A stretch of DNA of 64,000 bases. It comes from Psychrobacter aestuarii. Lineage in GTDB: Bacteria > Pseudomonadota > Gammaproteobacteria > Pseudomonadales > Moraxellaceae. The notes under the pieces were generated by a model. That model saw only the letters and a list, made by a program, of their open reading frames with translations, had not been told where the DNA came from and made no database searches. The stretch lies in contig NZ_CAJGYT010000001.1 of the NCBI RefSeq assembly GCF_904846035.1, forward strand, positions 372,001 through 436,000, written 5' to 3'. The translations under genes were made by a program, and so were the position numbers. Each line of letters begins with the position of its first letter. Position 1 is the first letter of the stretch. This document shows, in pieces, positions 53,500 to 62,626 of this stretch.

Positions 53500-54393
53500 A
53501 TGACAGCAGCATTATTATTGGCAGCATTATCTATGGGCTTTTTGGGCTCACCGCACTGCTTGGGCATGTGTGGCGGCCTAGTGACCGCATTCGGTCTGTC
53601 TATGAAAGACGCAAGCCCCAATAAACGCCGCGCTTTGGTCGCCACGTATCATCTAGGGCGCTTGTCCAGCTATGCGTTTTTGGGTCTGATTGCAGGCTTT
53701 ATCGGCACGACCGCCCTTGCCCCTTTTATGACAGACAATCACTTACCGCGTATCTTGCTCGGTTTGGTGCTGTTGTTTGTGGGCATGACCATGCTCGGCG
53801 CACCCTTTTTGTCCAAACTTGAAAAATTAGGCATGCGCTTTTGGCAGGCACTTGCACCACTGCGCCAAAAGGTCTTTCCATTAACCACCTTTCCGCGCGC
53901 ACTTGCCGCAGGGCTACTGTGGGGGTTTTTGCCGTGTGGCTTGGTGTATGGCGCGTTACTGATGGCGGTCGTTGGGCATAGCGCACCGACGGGTGCGGCG
54001 CTGATGTTCGTCTTTGGCTTGGGCACATTGCCGATGCTGGTCGCTACGCACAGTACCGTCAGCTGGCTGCGTCATCATATCGGACGTCTGCGCTTGCGTC
54101 AGATGAATGGCGCGCTGATGATGCTCTCAGGCGTTGCGGTGATTGCCGTACCATTAGCCATGAGTGGTATGCACGGCGGTCATGGACATGGTGGACACGC
54201 GGCAATGATGGCGGATGAGGGTGCCGCGATGCACATGACGCATGACCAGCACAATATGTCTGAGATGAGCCATTCGGACATGACGCACGCAGAGATGAAT
54301 CACGACGCTATGGATGCAGATGCCATGCACGACATGCACAGCACCCATGATATGGCTATGATGGATGATACGGACACGCAGCACGCGCACTAA
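53500..54393 (+). CDS. SafE/TauE-like (DsbD_2-type) membrane protein with His/Met-rich tail
   Basis: A 297-residue membrane protein, often annotated as sulfite exporter TauE/SafE or a cytochrome c biogenesis transmembrane region. Conserved Cys residues lie in GSPHCLGMCGGLVTAFG near the N-terminus and in GFLPCGLVYGALLM. About six membrane helices fill residues 1-220. Residues 221-297 form a tail with 15 His and 16 Met, plus many Asp, typical of copper or other soft-metal binding. With ccoS 48 nt upstream, a role in copper supply to cbb3 oxidase is a plausible inference. It ends at a bidirectional terminator. Confidence 0.85.
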   Translation: MTAALLLAALSMGFLGSPHCLGMCGGLVTAFGLSMKDASPNKRRALVATYHLGRLSSYAFLGLIAGFIGTTALAPFMTDNHLPRILLGLVLLFVGMTMLGAPFLSKLEKLGMRFWQALAPLRQKVFPLTTFPRALAAGLLWGFLPCGLVYGALLMAVVGHSAPTGAALMFVFGLGTLPMLVATHSTVSWLRHHIGRLRLRQMNGALMMLSGVAVIAVPLAMSGMHGGHGHGGHAAMMADEGAAMHMTHDQHNMSEMSHSDMTHAEMNHDAMDADAMHDMHSTHDMAMMDDTDTQHAH

Positions 54394-54426
54394 AATAGGA
54401 ATTATCCTGTCCTATTTCTTAATCAT

Positions 54427-54462
54427 AAAAAAAGCCGACGTCATCTGACCTCGGCTTTTTTA
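54427..54462. terminator. Bidirectional terminator between the SafE-like gene and rhlB
   Basis: AAAAAAGCCGA, a loop and TCGGCTTTTTT form a hairpin between convergent genes. Confidence 0.85.
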
Positions 54463-54496
54463 TTGTTTACGGTTTTAAAAATAAAAACCGATCGGA

Positions 54497-55675
54497 TTAA
54501 GACGCGCTATCATCCGCTTCATTTTCTTGCCACTGCGACAGCTTAAATCGAGTGTCCAAATGCTTCTCTAGAGCAGGCAAGTTAAAGGCGTCATCTTCGC
54601 TCACAAAGCTGATACTGATGCCTGTACGTCCCGCGCGGCCTGTACGTCCGATACGGTGTACGTAATCGTCTGGCTGATCGGGCAGCGTGTAGTTCACCAC
54701 ATGGCTGACTTCATCGACATGAATCCCGCGCCCCGCCACATCGGTCGCCACCAGTACCGACACATGACCTTCTTTAAAGCGCTGTAGGTACTTTTCGCGC
54801 TTTTGCTGTATCACATCGCCTGAGAGCATGGCGACTTTGTGCTGCCCACGCAGCTTGTGATACAGGCGTTTGACTTGGTCTTTACGATTGGCAAAGACAA
54901 TCACTTTTTCGACCGCCTCATCTGTCAAAATCTGATTGAGCGCGGGCAGTTTTTGTTCTTCGGTCAACAGATAAAACTGCTGCTCAACCAAGTCGCTGGT
55001 CTTATGCTCAGGCTCAATCTCTACAAACTGCGGCTCATGCAACCAGCGATATGCCAAGTTCATCACGTCTTGGTTAAAGGTGGCAGAAAATAGCAAGCTT
55101 TGGCGGTCGGTATTCGGCGGCATGCGTCTGACCAAGCGCTTGATATCAGGGATAAAGCCCATGTCGAGCATACGGTCAGCTTCATCGAGTACCAACACCT
55201 CAACGCGGTCCAGATACAGCATGTTTTTGTACATCAAATCAATCAAGCGCCCAGGGGTAGCAACCAAGATATCCACGTATTGACGCTCCAGCTCATGCTG
55301 CTGCGTCTCGTAGTTGGTGCCGCCCATGATGCATACGCTGTGCAGATTGGTATATTTGCTCAATGCTTGGCAGTCATCGAAGATTTGCTGCGCAAGCTCG
55401 CGCGTTGGCGCCATAATCACCGCACGCGGCTCGCCCAAATAGCGTGTCTCATCTTTGGTAAAAGGACGCTTTAACAACGCCTCAATAATGGTGATTAAAA
55501 ACGTTGCCGTCTTGCCTGTCCCCGTCTGCGCCTGTCCAATGGCATCTTGGTTCGCAAGTGTGTACGGCAAAATCTGAGATTGAATGGCAGTCAGCTCGGT
55601 AAAGCCCAAATCCTGCACCGCGCGCAGCACGGGTCTTGATAATGGCAAATCGGTAAATGTCTTAAAGGGACTCAA
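54497..55675 (-). CDS. rhlB: DEAD-box RNA helicase, RhlB-like
   Basis: ATP-dependent RNA helicase; RhlB of E. coli works in the RNA degradosome. Motifs in order: Q motif region TAIQSQILPYTL, Walker A AQTGTGKT (49-56), PTRELAQQI, TPGRLIDL, DEAD (164-167), SAT (197-199), VLVATDVAGRGIHV and HRIGRTGRAGR. It is 392 residues, without a long basic tail. The start is a TTG (MSPFKTFTDLPLSRPVL), 8 nt after AAGGA; there is no ATG near enough to keep the Q motif, so the TTG start is well supported. It lies downstream of the cold-shock gene on the same strand, with a terminator between. Confidence 0.92.
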   Translation of the reverse strand: MSPFKTFTDLPLSRPVLRAVQDLGFTELTAIQSQILPYTLANQDAIGQAQTGTGKTATFLITIIEALLKRPFTKDETRYLGEPRAVIMAPTRELAQQIFDDCQALSKYTNLHSVCIMGGTNYETQQHELERQYVDILVATPGRLIDLMYKNMLYLDRVEVLVLDEADRMLDMGFIPDIKRLVRRMPPNTDRQSLLFSATFNQDVMNLAYRWLHEPQFVEIEPEHKTSDLVEQQFYLLTEEQKLPALNQILTDEAVEKVIVFANRKDQVKRLYHKLRGQHKVAMLSGDVIQQKREKYLQRFKEGHVSVLVATDVAGRGIHVDEVSHVVNYTLPDQPDDYVHRIGRTGRAGRTGISISFVSEDDAFNLPALEKHLDTRFKLSQWQENEADDSAS

Positions 55676-55760
55676 AAAAATATCCTTCTATAGCAACGAC
55701 GCAACAAGCCTTTGACCATCCCAGCTTATCGCCTTGTTAGCACGTTAAACGTCTAAAAAC

Positions 55761-55828
55761 AAAAAAAGCCAAGCCTATTATCTGAACGTTAGGCACAATA
55801 TGCCAATAGTATCAGATAGGCTTGGCTT
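55761..55828 (-). terminator. Long-stem intrinsic terminator of the cold-shock gene
   Basis: On the minus strand AAGCCAAGCCTATCTGA pairs with TCAGATAATAGGCTTGGCTT (a 2-nt bulge), followed by seven Ts. The stem is unusually long, about 17 bp, with a loop of about 27 nt. Confidence 0.85.
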
Positions 55829-55882
55829 ACAATATAGCAGCAGTTTATCACAAGTGGTGACCTGCTGCGGTCATGTAACTGA

Positions 55883-56098
55883 TTATGCGTCGAGCTTGGT
55901 TACTTCTTCAGCTTGTAGACCTTTTTGTCCTTCAACGACAGTAAACTCTACTTTTTCGCCGTCTTTTAGTGAGCGGTAGCCATCACCTTGGATAGCGCGG
56001 AAATGTACAAAGATATCTTCACCGCTTTCACGCTGAATGAAACCAAAACCTTTTGAGTCATTAAACCACTTTACAGTGCCTTGTTCACGAGCTGACAT
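55883..56098 (-). CDS. cspA: Cold-shock domain protein (CspA family)
   Basis: A 71-residue single cold-shock domain that binds single-stranded nucleic acid and would melt RNA structures. RNP1 is KGFGFIQ and RNP2 is [15 protein letters not shown] opens the domain. It is close to the family size of about 70. The 540-nt gap upstream allows a long leader, as in cold-inducible csp genes, but I could not prove a start. A helicase gene (rhlB) lies downstream. Confidence 0.95.
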   Translation of the reverse strand: MSAREQGTVKWFNDSKGFGFIQRESGEDIFVHFRAIQGDGYRSLKDGEKVEFTVVEGQKGLQAEEVTKLDA

Positions 56099-56638
56099 AA
56101 TATTGCTTCCTAAAAATTACGTTTAGACCCAAGTCATGTTGCTACACGAGCAATAACAGGATACTAAGATTACGGGATTAGAATGTAAAAATAATGGACC
56201 AAATGCCGTTATTTGAAATACCCGCATCAACACATACAAATATTTCAGATATAAATCATTCAAGTCGACCATGACATTTGCTATCGCTCGTCTGCATACA
56301 TCGCAAATGTAGCACGTGCATTCTAGCTTCTCGTAAGCGAGACGACCATGTCCTGCCGCATTCGTCACTGCAGTCTTTTGCGCGCTTGCGTGCGTTTTGA
56401 CGTCTCAGTAACAAACTTGCAATATTTATTGCTTAAAAAATATCATAGCACGGGTTTTTAGCAACATAAAGCCTTTTAATACAATTTTGACGACTCTTAG
56501 GTTTTTTTCTATAATTTTTATTATACGGGCGGCAAGCTGCTATGATAAAGGGCTTGCGGCAAAAACTTAGGGCTTCTTCTATCGTTTTTTGCCGCCGCCT
56601 GCCCAAAGTTACCAAAAAACATCAATAAAGAGACGCCT
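56099..56638. promoter_or_regulatory. Divergent cspA/aroQ region, possible long csp leader
   Basis: A 540-nt gap between divergent genes. A minus-strand TATGAT at about 56442-56447 could be the -10 of a csp promoter, which would give a leader of about 335 nt; its -35 is weak. No T-run hairpin or convincing ORF is present. The plus-strand aroQ promoter was not identified. Confidence 0.3.
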
Positions 56639-57166
56639 ATGCCCGCTTCTACCTCCGCATCTTCTGCCGCTCATCACGATACAAATGCACCTATGCCCCC
56701 ACAGCGCACGCGCAAAGTGTTGGTGGTCAATGGCCCAAACCTTAACTTATTGGGCAAGCGCGAGCCTGAGATTTATGGACATACGACGCTCGCTGATATC
56801 GAAAAAACACTGGGCACGCAGGCGAGAGCACGTGACGTAGGTCTGATTTTTGTCCAGTCCAATCACGAGGGCGAGCTGGTTGAGCACATTCAGCATTATG
56901 GTCTGCTCGCAGACAGCGCCGAGCAAGTTGATGCCATCATCATCAATCCTGCCGCATTTACGCACACCTCTGTTGCGCTGCGTGATGCGCTAGCCGCAAC
57001 AAAAAAGCCCTTTATCGAAGTGCACCTGTCTAATGTACACAGCCGCGAGCCGTTTCGCGCGCACTCGTACTTTAGTGATATCGCCACTGCGGTGATTTGC
57101 GGCTGCGGGCATTTGGGGTACGAGATGGCGCTCAATTATTGGCTGACGCATTTGTATACGGATTGA
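56639..57166 (+). CDS. aroQ: Type II 3-dehydroquinate dehydratase AroQ
   Basis: Dehydrates 3-dehydroquinate in the shikimate pathway. [17 protein letters not shown] carries the lid residues including the catalytic Tyr, and [29 protein letters not shown] and [16 protein letters not shown] are family signatures. At 175 residues it is longer than the usual 145-150, because about 25 residues rich in Ala, Ser and Pro precede VLVVNGPN. An internal ATG at residue 19 exists but has no ribosome site; GAGA before the first ATG supports the long form. Confidence 0.95.
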   Translation: MPASTSASSAAHHDTNAPMPPQRTRKVLVVNGPNLNLLGKREPEIYGHTTLADIEKTLGTQARARDVGLIFVQSNHEGELVEHIQHYGLLADSAEQVDAIIINPAAFTHTSVALRDALAATKKPFIEVHLSNVHSREPFRAHSYFSDIATAVICGCGHLGYEMALNYWLTHLYTD

Positions 57167-57250
57167 TAATACCAAAGTCCCCATAAGCACAGTATAGTAA
57201 GGGCAGTTGGCTTTTTATGGCTTTTAACAGATAACAATACGGTGATATCT

Positions 57251-58546
57251 ATGGCAAAAACTTCCGGAAAACGCTTTATGCGCCTCGCTGGCATGACCGC
57301 GAGCATTGCCGGTAAGGCTGCCAAAAACTCCCTGCGCCACCTCTCAAGCGATGAGGAAAAACGCATTCAAGCGCGCTCTGAGCTGATGCAAGATGTGGGC
57401 ATTCAGATTGCCGAGACGCTCGGTGAGATGAAAGGGGCAGTGATGAAAGTGGGACAAATCGCCTCGCAATATAAAGACGTCTTTCCCCCTGAGGTTGCCG
57501 CCGCACTCGAAAAGCTGCAAAAAGACGCGCCGCCCATGCCCTTTGGACAAATCAAAGCTCAGATTGAGCGTGAGCTTGACGCACCGCTTGAGACCTTATT
57601 TATAGATTTTGACAAGACCCCATTTGCCGCCGCCTCTATCGGACAGGTGCATAAGGCTACGTTGCCCTCAGGACAAAAAGTGGTGGTCAAGGTGCAGTAC
57701 CCTGACGTCGATGACAACTGCGAGAGCGATTTAAAACAAGTGCGGATGGCACTCAAAATCGCAGGCGTGCTCAACATGAACCGCAAGCTACAAGAACAGC
57801 TGTTCGATGAAATACGCCAAAGCCTACATGACGAGCTGGACTATACCAAAGAGGCGCACAACCTACGGGTGTTTGGCGCTTTTCATGCCGATGATGCAGG
57901 GCTAATCATTCCCAAAGTCATCAGCAGTCATTCGTGTCGGCGTATCTTAACGTTAACCGAAGAGATGGGCGAGACGTTGACGACCGCCGCGACGTGGGAC
58001 AACGATATCAAACAAAAAATTGCGGAGCGCTTGTTTCACTTTAGCGCAGGGCAGCTGTTTGGCTTGTATCGTATGCACTGCGACCCGCACCCTGGCAACT
58101 TTGCCTTTCGCCCTGACGGTAGCGTGATTGCTTATGATTTTGGCAGTATTCGCAGCTATAGCGATGCCGAAGTGCAGCTGTTTCGCCGCTTTGCCCGTCA
58201 CGCCATCAAAGGTGATGTGACCGCGCTTGAGCAAGATCTTGTGACGCTTGGGGTACGCCGTGAGGACGATACCAACATTCCTGGCGCGTTCTATACCACG
58301 TGGCTGTCTATTGGTCTAAAACCCTTGTCTATTGAGCCGTATCACAACGGCGCATTTGACTTTGCGCACAGTCAGATACATCATGAAGCCATCGCGCAGA
58401 TGCGCAGCTCACTTAAATACTTTAATCAGTTTCAGCCGTCCGCAGTCACCATGATGCTTGACCGTACGGTATCAGGACAGTATTGGAACTTGGTCAATTT
58501 GGGCGTAAGTATTGACTTGTCACCGTTGGTCGCGCGTTATATTTAA
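57251..58546 (+). CDS. ABC1/UbiB/ADCK-family atypical kinase
   Basis: A 431-residue protein of the UbiB/COQ8-like kinase family. Visible motifs are KxGQ (Lys66-Gln69 in MKVGQIAS), the Ala-rich loop AAAS (126-129), Lys147 in VVVKVQYP, ELDYTKEAHN, HCDPHPGNF and DFGS. Unlike E. coli UbiB there are no C-terminal membrane helices and the protein is shorter (UbiB 546), so it is probably not the primary ubiquinone-synthesis UbiB. The start ATG at 57251 has GGTGAT before it; a GTG at 57242 is also open. Confidence 0.9.
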   Translation: MAKTSGKRFMRLAGMTASIAGKAAKNSLRHLSSDEEKRIQARSELMQDVGIQIAETLGEMKGAVMKVGQIASQYKDVFPPEVAAALEKLQKDAPPMPFGQIKAQIERELDAPLETLFIDFDKTPFAAASIGQVHKATLPSGQKVVVKVQYPDVDDNCESDLKQVRMALKIAGVLNMNRKLQEQLFDEIRQSLHDELDYTKEAHNLRVFGAFHADDAGLIIPKVISSHSCRRILTLTEEMGETLTTAATWDNDIKQKIAERLFHFSAGQLFGLYRMHCDPHPGNFAFRPDGSVIAYDFGSIRSYSDAEVQLFRRFARHAIKGDVTALEQDLVTLGVRREDDTNIPGAFYTTWLSIGLKPLSIEPYHNGAFDFAHSQIHHEAIAQMRSSLKYFNQFQPSAVTMMLDRTVSGQYWNLVNLGVSIDLSPLVARYI

Positions 58547-58582
58547 CATTGCCAGAGCGTGATTGGACACATTCTGCCCCAT

Positions 58583-58613
58583 AAAAAACCGAGCAATTAA
58601 GGCTCGGTTTTTT
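58583..58613. terminator. Bidirectional terminator between ABC1 kinase and channel genes
   Basis: AAAAAACCGAGC, a 7-nt loop and GCTCGGTTTTTT form a perfect hairpin between convergent genes. Confidence 0.9.
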
Positions 58614-58636
58614 GATATCACTTTTATTTTTAATCG

Positions 58637-59467
58637 TTAGACGTGCAAGGAATGACCACAGCGGTCGCAAAAGGTCGCGTTCACCGCATGACCGAACTTG
58701 CCGCAATTTGGACAAGTGATGGGCTGCAACTGCGGGCGCATGTTACGCGCCAGCTCAGAGGTGAAAATCCCTGTCGGCACAGCAATGATGGAGTAACCCG
58801 TTATCATCACCATCGATGCAATCGCCTGCCCGATGGGCGTTTTGGGCGACATATCGCCATAGCCGACCGTGGTCATGGTCACAATCGCCCAATAAATCGA
58901 CAGCGGAATACTGGTAAAGCCGTTTTCAGGTCCCTCGACCACATAAATGACCGAGCCGAAAATCGTGACCAGCAGCACCAAAGATAAGAAAAACACGGTG
59001 ATTTTTTGCTGACTGGTACGCAGCGCTGAAGCCAAAAAACCTGCCTGCTGCATATAGGCTTTAAGCTTGAGCACGCGAAACACACGCAAAATGCGCAGAA
59101 TACGCACCACGAGCAGATATTGTACCCCAACGAACACGAGGCTCAAATAGCTCGGCAATACCGACAACAAATCGACAATGCCAAAAAAGCTAAAGATATA
59201 GCGCAAGCGATTGGGCGCAGAAAACAGTCTCAGCAAATACTCAATGGTAAATAAAATGGTAAAGAACCATTCGGCATAAAAAAACAGCGTGCCGTACTGC
59301 AAGCGCATGTATAGCACACTGTCCAGCATCACCACAGCCACACTCGCCAAAATGGCAATCAGCAATACAATATCAAACAGCTTACCCAAACGCGTGTCTG
59401 TGCCTTCAATAATGATATGAATGCGCTTACGCAGGTGAGTGATGGCTTCAGCAGTCGGTTGCTTCAT
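58637..59467 (-). CDS. Voltage-gated potassium channel-like protein with C-terminal zinc ribbon
   Basis: A 276-residue six-helix channel. S1-S4 lie at about 28-135, with S4 carrying Arg122, 125, 128 and 131 at every third position (RILRILRVFRVLKL). The pore has the potassium filter TVGYGD at 200-205, and S6 ends near 238. The last 25 residues hold Cys252, Cys255, Cys267 and Cys270 (CPNC...CDRC), a zinc-ribbon pattern not usual in KvAP-like channels. It may gate the channel by metal or redox state, or hold a tetramer contact. It is monocistronic and divergent from yebC. Confidence 0.88.
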   Translation of the reverse strand: MKQPTAEAITHLRKRIHIIIEGTDTRLGKLFDIVLLIAILASVAVVMLDSVLYMRLQYGTLFFYAEWFFTILFTIEYLLRLFSAPNRLRYIFSFFGIVDLLSVLPSYLSLVFVGVQYLLVVRILRILRVFRVLKLKAYMQQAGFLASALRTSQQKITVFFLSLVLLVTIFGSVIYVVEGPENGFTSIPLSIYWAIVTMTTVGYGDMSPKTPIGQAIASMVMITGYSIIAVPTGIFTSELARNMRPQLQPITCPNCGKFGHAVNATFCDRCGHSLHV

Positions 59468-59811
59468 AGCGGCAATAACATCATAAAATCAGCGACGATA
59501 GGACACATACACCGCAGTCAGATAGCGGTATACAGATGGGCTTGGGTTGGTATAACGGCTCAGAAGTGGTTTATAATACCTGCCACTGCTGATACCAAGT
59601 ATGCATGCACAGACACAGTGTAGCAAAAAACCGCTGTCAGCAACATACCCAAGCGTAAACAGCGCCTGCTTATAATAACAGATACCGTGTATCGCATCAG
59701 TGGCGCTGAATATCCTATGAGCGTAAGGCGGCATTGCACGCCTTTCTTATTTTTTAGACAGCAGCTTACCGCGCTATAGGGCACAGTAGCTGCGAGCATT
59801 GAGGACAAGTT
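59468..59811. promoter_or_regulatory. Divergent channel/yebC region
   Basis: A 344-nt gap. Two plus-strand TATAAT motifs, at about 59573-59578 and 59670-59675, may serve yebC; neither has a good -35. No ORF with a ribosome site and no strong hairpin was found. Confidence 0.35.
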
Positions 59812-60561
59812 ATGGCAGGTCATTCTAAATGGGCAAACATCAAGCACCGCAAAGCCCGTCAAGATGCGGTGCGCGGCAAGATTTTTACCAAAATCATCCG
59901 TGAAATCGTCTCAGCAGCCAAGCAAGGCGAGCCTGACCCCGAAAAAAACCCTCGTCTGCGTGCGGCCGTTGAAAAAGCGCTGTCCGCCAATATGACCAAA
60001 GACACCATCAAGCGTGCCGTCGAGCGTGGCGCAGGTGGCGGCGACAATGAAAACGTCGAAGAAATCACCTATGAAGGCTACGGTATCGGCGGTGTTGCCG
60101 TCTTGGTCGAGACCATGACTGATAACGTCAACCGTACCGTCAGCGAAGTGCGCCACGCCTTTACCAAATACGACGGCAATCTTGGCACTTCAGGCTCGGT
60201 GGCGTATCTGTTCAATAAGCGCGGCGAGATTAGCTTTAGCGATGTGAGCTTAGAAGACGACATCATGATGGCAGCGCTCGACGCGGGCGCAACCGACATC
60301 GAAAACGATGGCGAGAGCATTTTGGTCATCACCGAGATTGAAAACTTCGGTCACGTAAAAGACGCACTAAACGCCGCAGGACTGGTGTCTGATAATGCGG
60401 AGGTGACCATGTCGCCATCGACCAGCGCTGAGATTACTGATATTGACGATGCACAAAAAGTGATGAAAATGATTGATATGTTAGAGGACTTGGACGATGT
60501 GCAAGAAGTGTACAGCAACGTGCGCTTCTCTGATGAGGTCATGGCGCAGCTTGAGCAGTAA
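59812..60561 (+). CDS. yebC: YebC/PmpR/TACO1-family protein
   Basis: Family members were described as transcriptional regulators and, more recently, as factors that relieve ribosome stalling on proline runs. The 249-residue length and the openings [20 protein letters not shown] and [15 protein letters not shown] are diagnostic; [11 protein letters not shown] and [14 protein letters not shown] follow. GAGGA lies before the ATG. It ends at a bidirectional terminator shared with ogt. It is not beside ruvC here, unlike in E. coli. Confidence 0.96.
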   Translation: MAGHSKWANIKHRKARQDAVRGKIFTKIIREIVSAAKQGEPDPEKNPRLRAAVEKALSANMTKDTIKRAVERGAGGGDNENVEEITYEGYGIGGVAVLVETMTDNVNRTVSEVRHAFTKYDGNLGTSGSVAYLFNKRGEISFSDVSLEDDIMMAALDAGATDIENDGESILVITEIENFGHVKDALNAAGLVSDNAEVTMSPSTSAEITDIDDAQKVMKMIDMLEDLDDVQEVYSNVRFSDEVMAQLEQ

Positions 60562-60606
60562 GTTAAAGCGGTACTAAGATGCGTTAATAACGCCAATCTA
60601 TTGCTA

Positions 60607-60640
60607 TAAAAAAAGCCAAACCATACGGTTTGGCTTTTTT
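60607..60640. terminator. Bidirectional terminator between yebC and ogt
   Basis: AAAAAAAGCCAAACC, a 4-nt loop and GGTTTGGCTTTTTT form a perfect hairpin between convergent genes. Confidence 0.9.
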
Positions 60641-60674
60641 GTGCAAAAAAAAATCATTTCTAACCCACGCTGAT

Positions 60675-61271
60675 TTATATGCGCTGCCCTTCAAGCTGTA
60701 GCAAATATCTCTTTTTATCCAGTCCGCCCGTATAGCCGCCCAGCTGACCGCCACTATTAATGACGCGATGACACGGCACAATAATGCTAAAAGGATTTTT
60801 GCCATTGGCTTGCGCCACCGCGCGGTAGGCTTTGGGATTGCCGATTTTCGCCGCGATTTGCGCGTAGCTTTGCGTCTCACCATAACCAATCTTAGACAAG
60901 GCTTGCCACACGCGGCGCTGAAACGGCGTACCAAAGCTATCATCCATCAGCACAGTAAATGACGCGCGCTTGTCTGTAAAGTACGCTTGCAGCTCGGCCA
61001 CCGCAGTGCTCAGCAGCGTTGCTTCAGGCACATCCGTTGTCAGTGCGTCTATCGGTACGATGTGCACATCGGCAGGCACACACTGGTAATGACGCATCAA
61101 GGCGCGCAGTTTGTTGTCTTCGCTATAGATATCTTCTAGTGCAACCGTTTGCCAATAGCAGCCGACGAGTTTCGCCTGACCTGCCAGCGTATGACTGACC
61201 AAAAGCAGCGCGCTGTCTTTGTCTAAAACAGCCTTGTTTGTATCGGCTACGGGCAAACGGGTTATAAGCAT
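60675..61271 (-). CDS. ogt: Methylated-DNA--protein cysteine methyltransferase (Ogt)
   Basis: Suicide repair protein that moves alkyl groups from O6-alkylguanine to its own Cys167 in IIVPCHRVI. Other signatures: FQRRVWQAL, YGETQSYAQIAAKIGNP, YRAVAQANGKNP (helix-turn-helix region) and GGYTGGLDKKRYLLQLE. It is 198 residues and has no Ada N-terminal domain. It lies 32 nt after ftsY on the same strand, so it is probably cotranscribed with it. Confidence 0.94.
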   Translation of the reverse strand: MLITRLPVADTNKAVLDKDSALLLVSHTLAGQAKLVGCYWQTVALEDIYSEDNKLRALMRHYQCVPADVHIVPIDALTTDVPEATLLSTAVAELQAYFTDKRASFTVLMDDSFGTPFQRRVWQALSKIGYGETQSYAQIAAKIGNPKAYRAVAQANGKNPFSIIVPCHRVINSGGQLGGYTGGLDKKRYLLQLEGQRI

Positions 61272-61303
61272 AAAGGGTCTCTATTTGTACTGTTATCCAT
61301 CAC

Positions 61304-62626
61304 TTACTTGTCATCGGTCTCAAACAATGCGGCAACGAACTGCTTGGGACTAAAGGCGCGTAAGTCATCAATCGACTCACCCACCCCAATATAGCGAATC
61401 GGCACATTGGTGGTCTCAGCGATGTTAAATACCACGCCACCTTTTGCCGTGCCGTCCAGTTTGGTGACTGTGATGCCCGTTAAGGGCACAGCTTGGTTAA
61501 AGATTTCGACTTGGTTAATCGCGTTTTGTCCCGTACCAGCGTCCAGCACAATCATGGCCTCATGCGGGGCGCTTGGGTCGGCTTTACGCATGACGCGCAC
61601 CACTTTTTCCAGCTCCGCCATCAAGTGCCCTTTATTTTGCAAGCGTCCTGCGGTATCGGCAATCAGTACGTCAACATTTTTCGCTTTTGCCGATTGCATG
61701 GCGTCAAAAATGACCGAAGCACTGTCCGAGCCATGCCCTTGAGCAATCACGGGAATATTGTTGCGCTCGCCCCAGATTTGTAGCTGCTCGGTTGCGGCGG
61801 CACGGAAGGTATCGCCTGCGGCAAGCATTACCGATTTGCCCTCGCCTTGTAGACGTTTGGCAAGCTTACCGATGGTGGTGGTTTTGCCCACGCCGTTGAC
61901 CCCGACCATCAAAATCACAAAGGGTTTTTTGCTGGTATCGATGAGCAAGGGCGCAACTTTAGGGCTTAAAATATCAACCAGCTCGCTTTGTAGCGCTTTA
62001 TAGAGTGAGTTGGCATAAATCAAATCGCCACGGGCGGTCTGCTCGGTGAGGCTTTTGATGATGCGGTTGGTGGCGTTGACCCCGATATCAGCCACGAGCA
62101 GTTGGTCTTCGACTTCTTCTAACAGCTCATCATCAATCTCTTTGCCACCGATTAAGATATTGACCATGCCTTCTGCAAGGTTTTTACGCGACTTGGTCAG
62201 CCCTGATTTCATGCGGTTAAACCAGCTGCCTTTTTGCTCTTTTTCTCTTTCTCTGTCGTTTTGCTCGGCAGTGACGTGATTGGCAAGGACGGCTTCGTCA
62301 TCATCGCTTGGGGCGCTAGGCGCGATGCTGTCACCGAGCTGGGCTTGTAGCGGCATGGCAGGCGCTTGCGGCGTATCCATGGCTGATGCAGCTTCAGGCG
62401 TCAGCGCATCTCCCGCCAGCGGCGTGCCTAGAGCGACGCTGTCTTGGGTGGTCTCAGTCGTGGTCTGCGCGTCAGGGGTCGCTGTACTGCGCTCGCTGTG
62501 CGGCGGCTCGTCAATAATAGCAACTTTTTCGACAGGCAGGCTGGGTAAGGTAATGTCGTCGTCTAAATCATCAAGGTCGCCATCTAGATTAATGACCACG
62601 CGGTTGGCATTGTTTGGATTATTCAT
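61304..62626 (-). CDS. ftsY: Signal recognition particle receptor FtsY
   Basis: Membrane-associated GTPase that receives Ffh-4.5S RNA-ribosome complexes; the 4.5S RNA gene ffs is in this same window. The N-terminal 130 residues are acidic and low-complexity (the A domain), followed by the NG domain: SWFNRMKSGLTKSRKNL, GTPase G1 GVNGVGKTTTIGKLAK (242-257), DTFRAAATEQL, DTAGRLQNKGHLM and TKLDGTAKGG. It is 440 residues, complete. It is divergent from the small lipoprotein and M16 peptidase genes, and ogt follows it. Confidence 0.97.
   Translation of the reverse strand: MNNPNNANRVVINLDGDLDDLDDDITLPSLPVEKVAIIDEPPHSERSTATPDAQTTTETTQDSVALGTPLAGDALTPEAASAMDTPQAPAMPLQAQLGDSIAPSAPSDDDEAVLANHVTAEQNDREREKEQKGSWFNRMKSGLTKSRKNLAEGMVNILIGGKEIDDELLEEVEDQLLVADIGVNATNRIIKSLTEQTARGDLIYANSLYKALQSELVDILSPKVAPLLIDTSKKPFVILMVGVNGVGKTTTIGKLAKRLQGEGKSVMLAAGDTFRAAATEQLQIWGERNNIPVIAQGHGSDSASVIFDAMQSAKAKNVDVLIADTAGRLQNKGHLMAELEKVVRVMRKADPSAPHEAMIVLDAGTGQNAINQVEIFNQAVPLTGITVTKLDGTAKGGVVFNIAETTNVPIRYIGVGESIDDLRAFSPKQFVAALFETDDK

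Noticed and set aside
56123..56368. 81-codon minus-strand ORF upstream of the cold-shock gene
   Set aside because: Lies where a csp leader is expected and has no ribosome site or recognisable domain.
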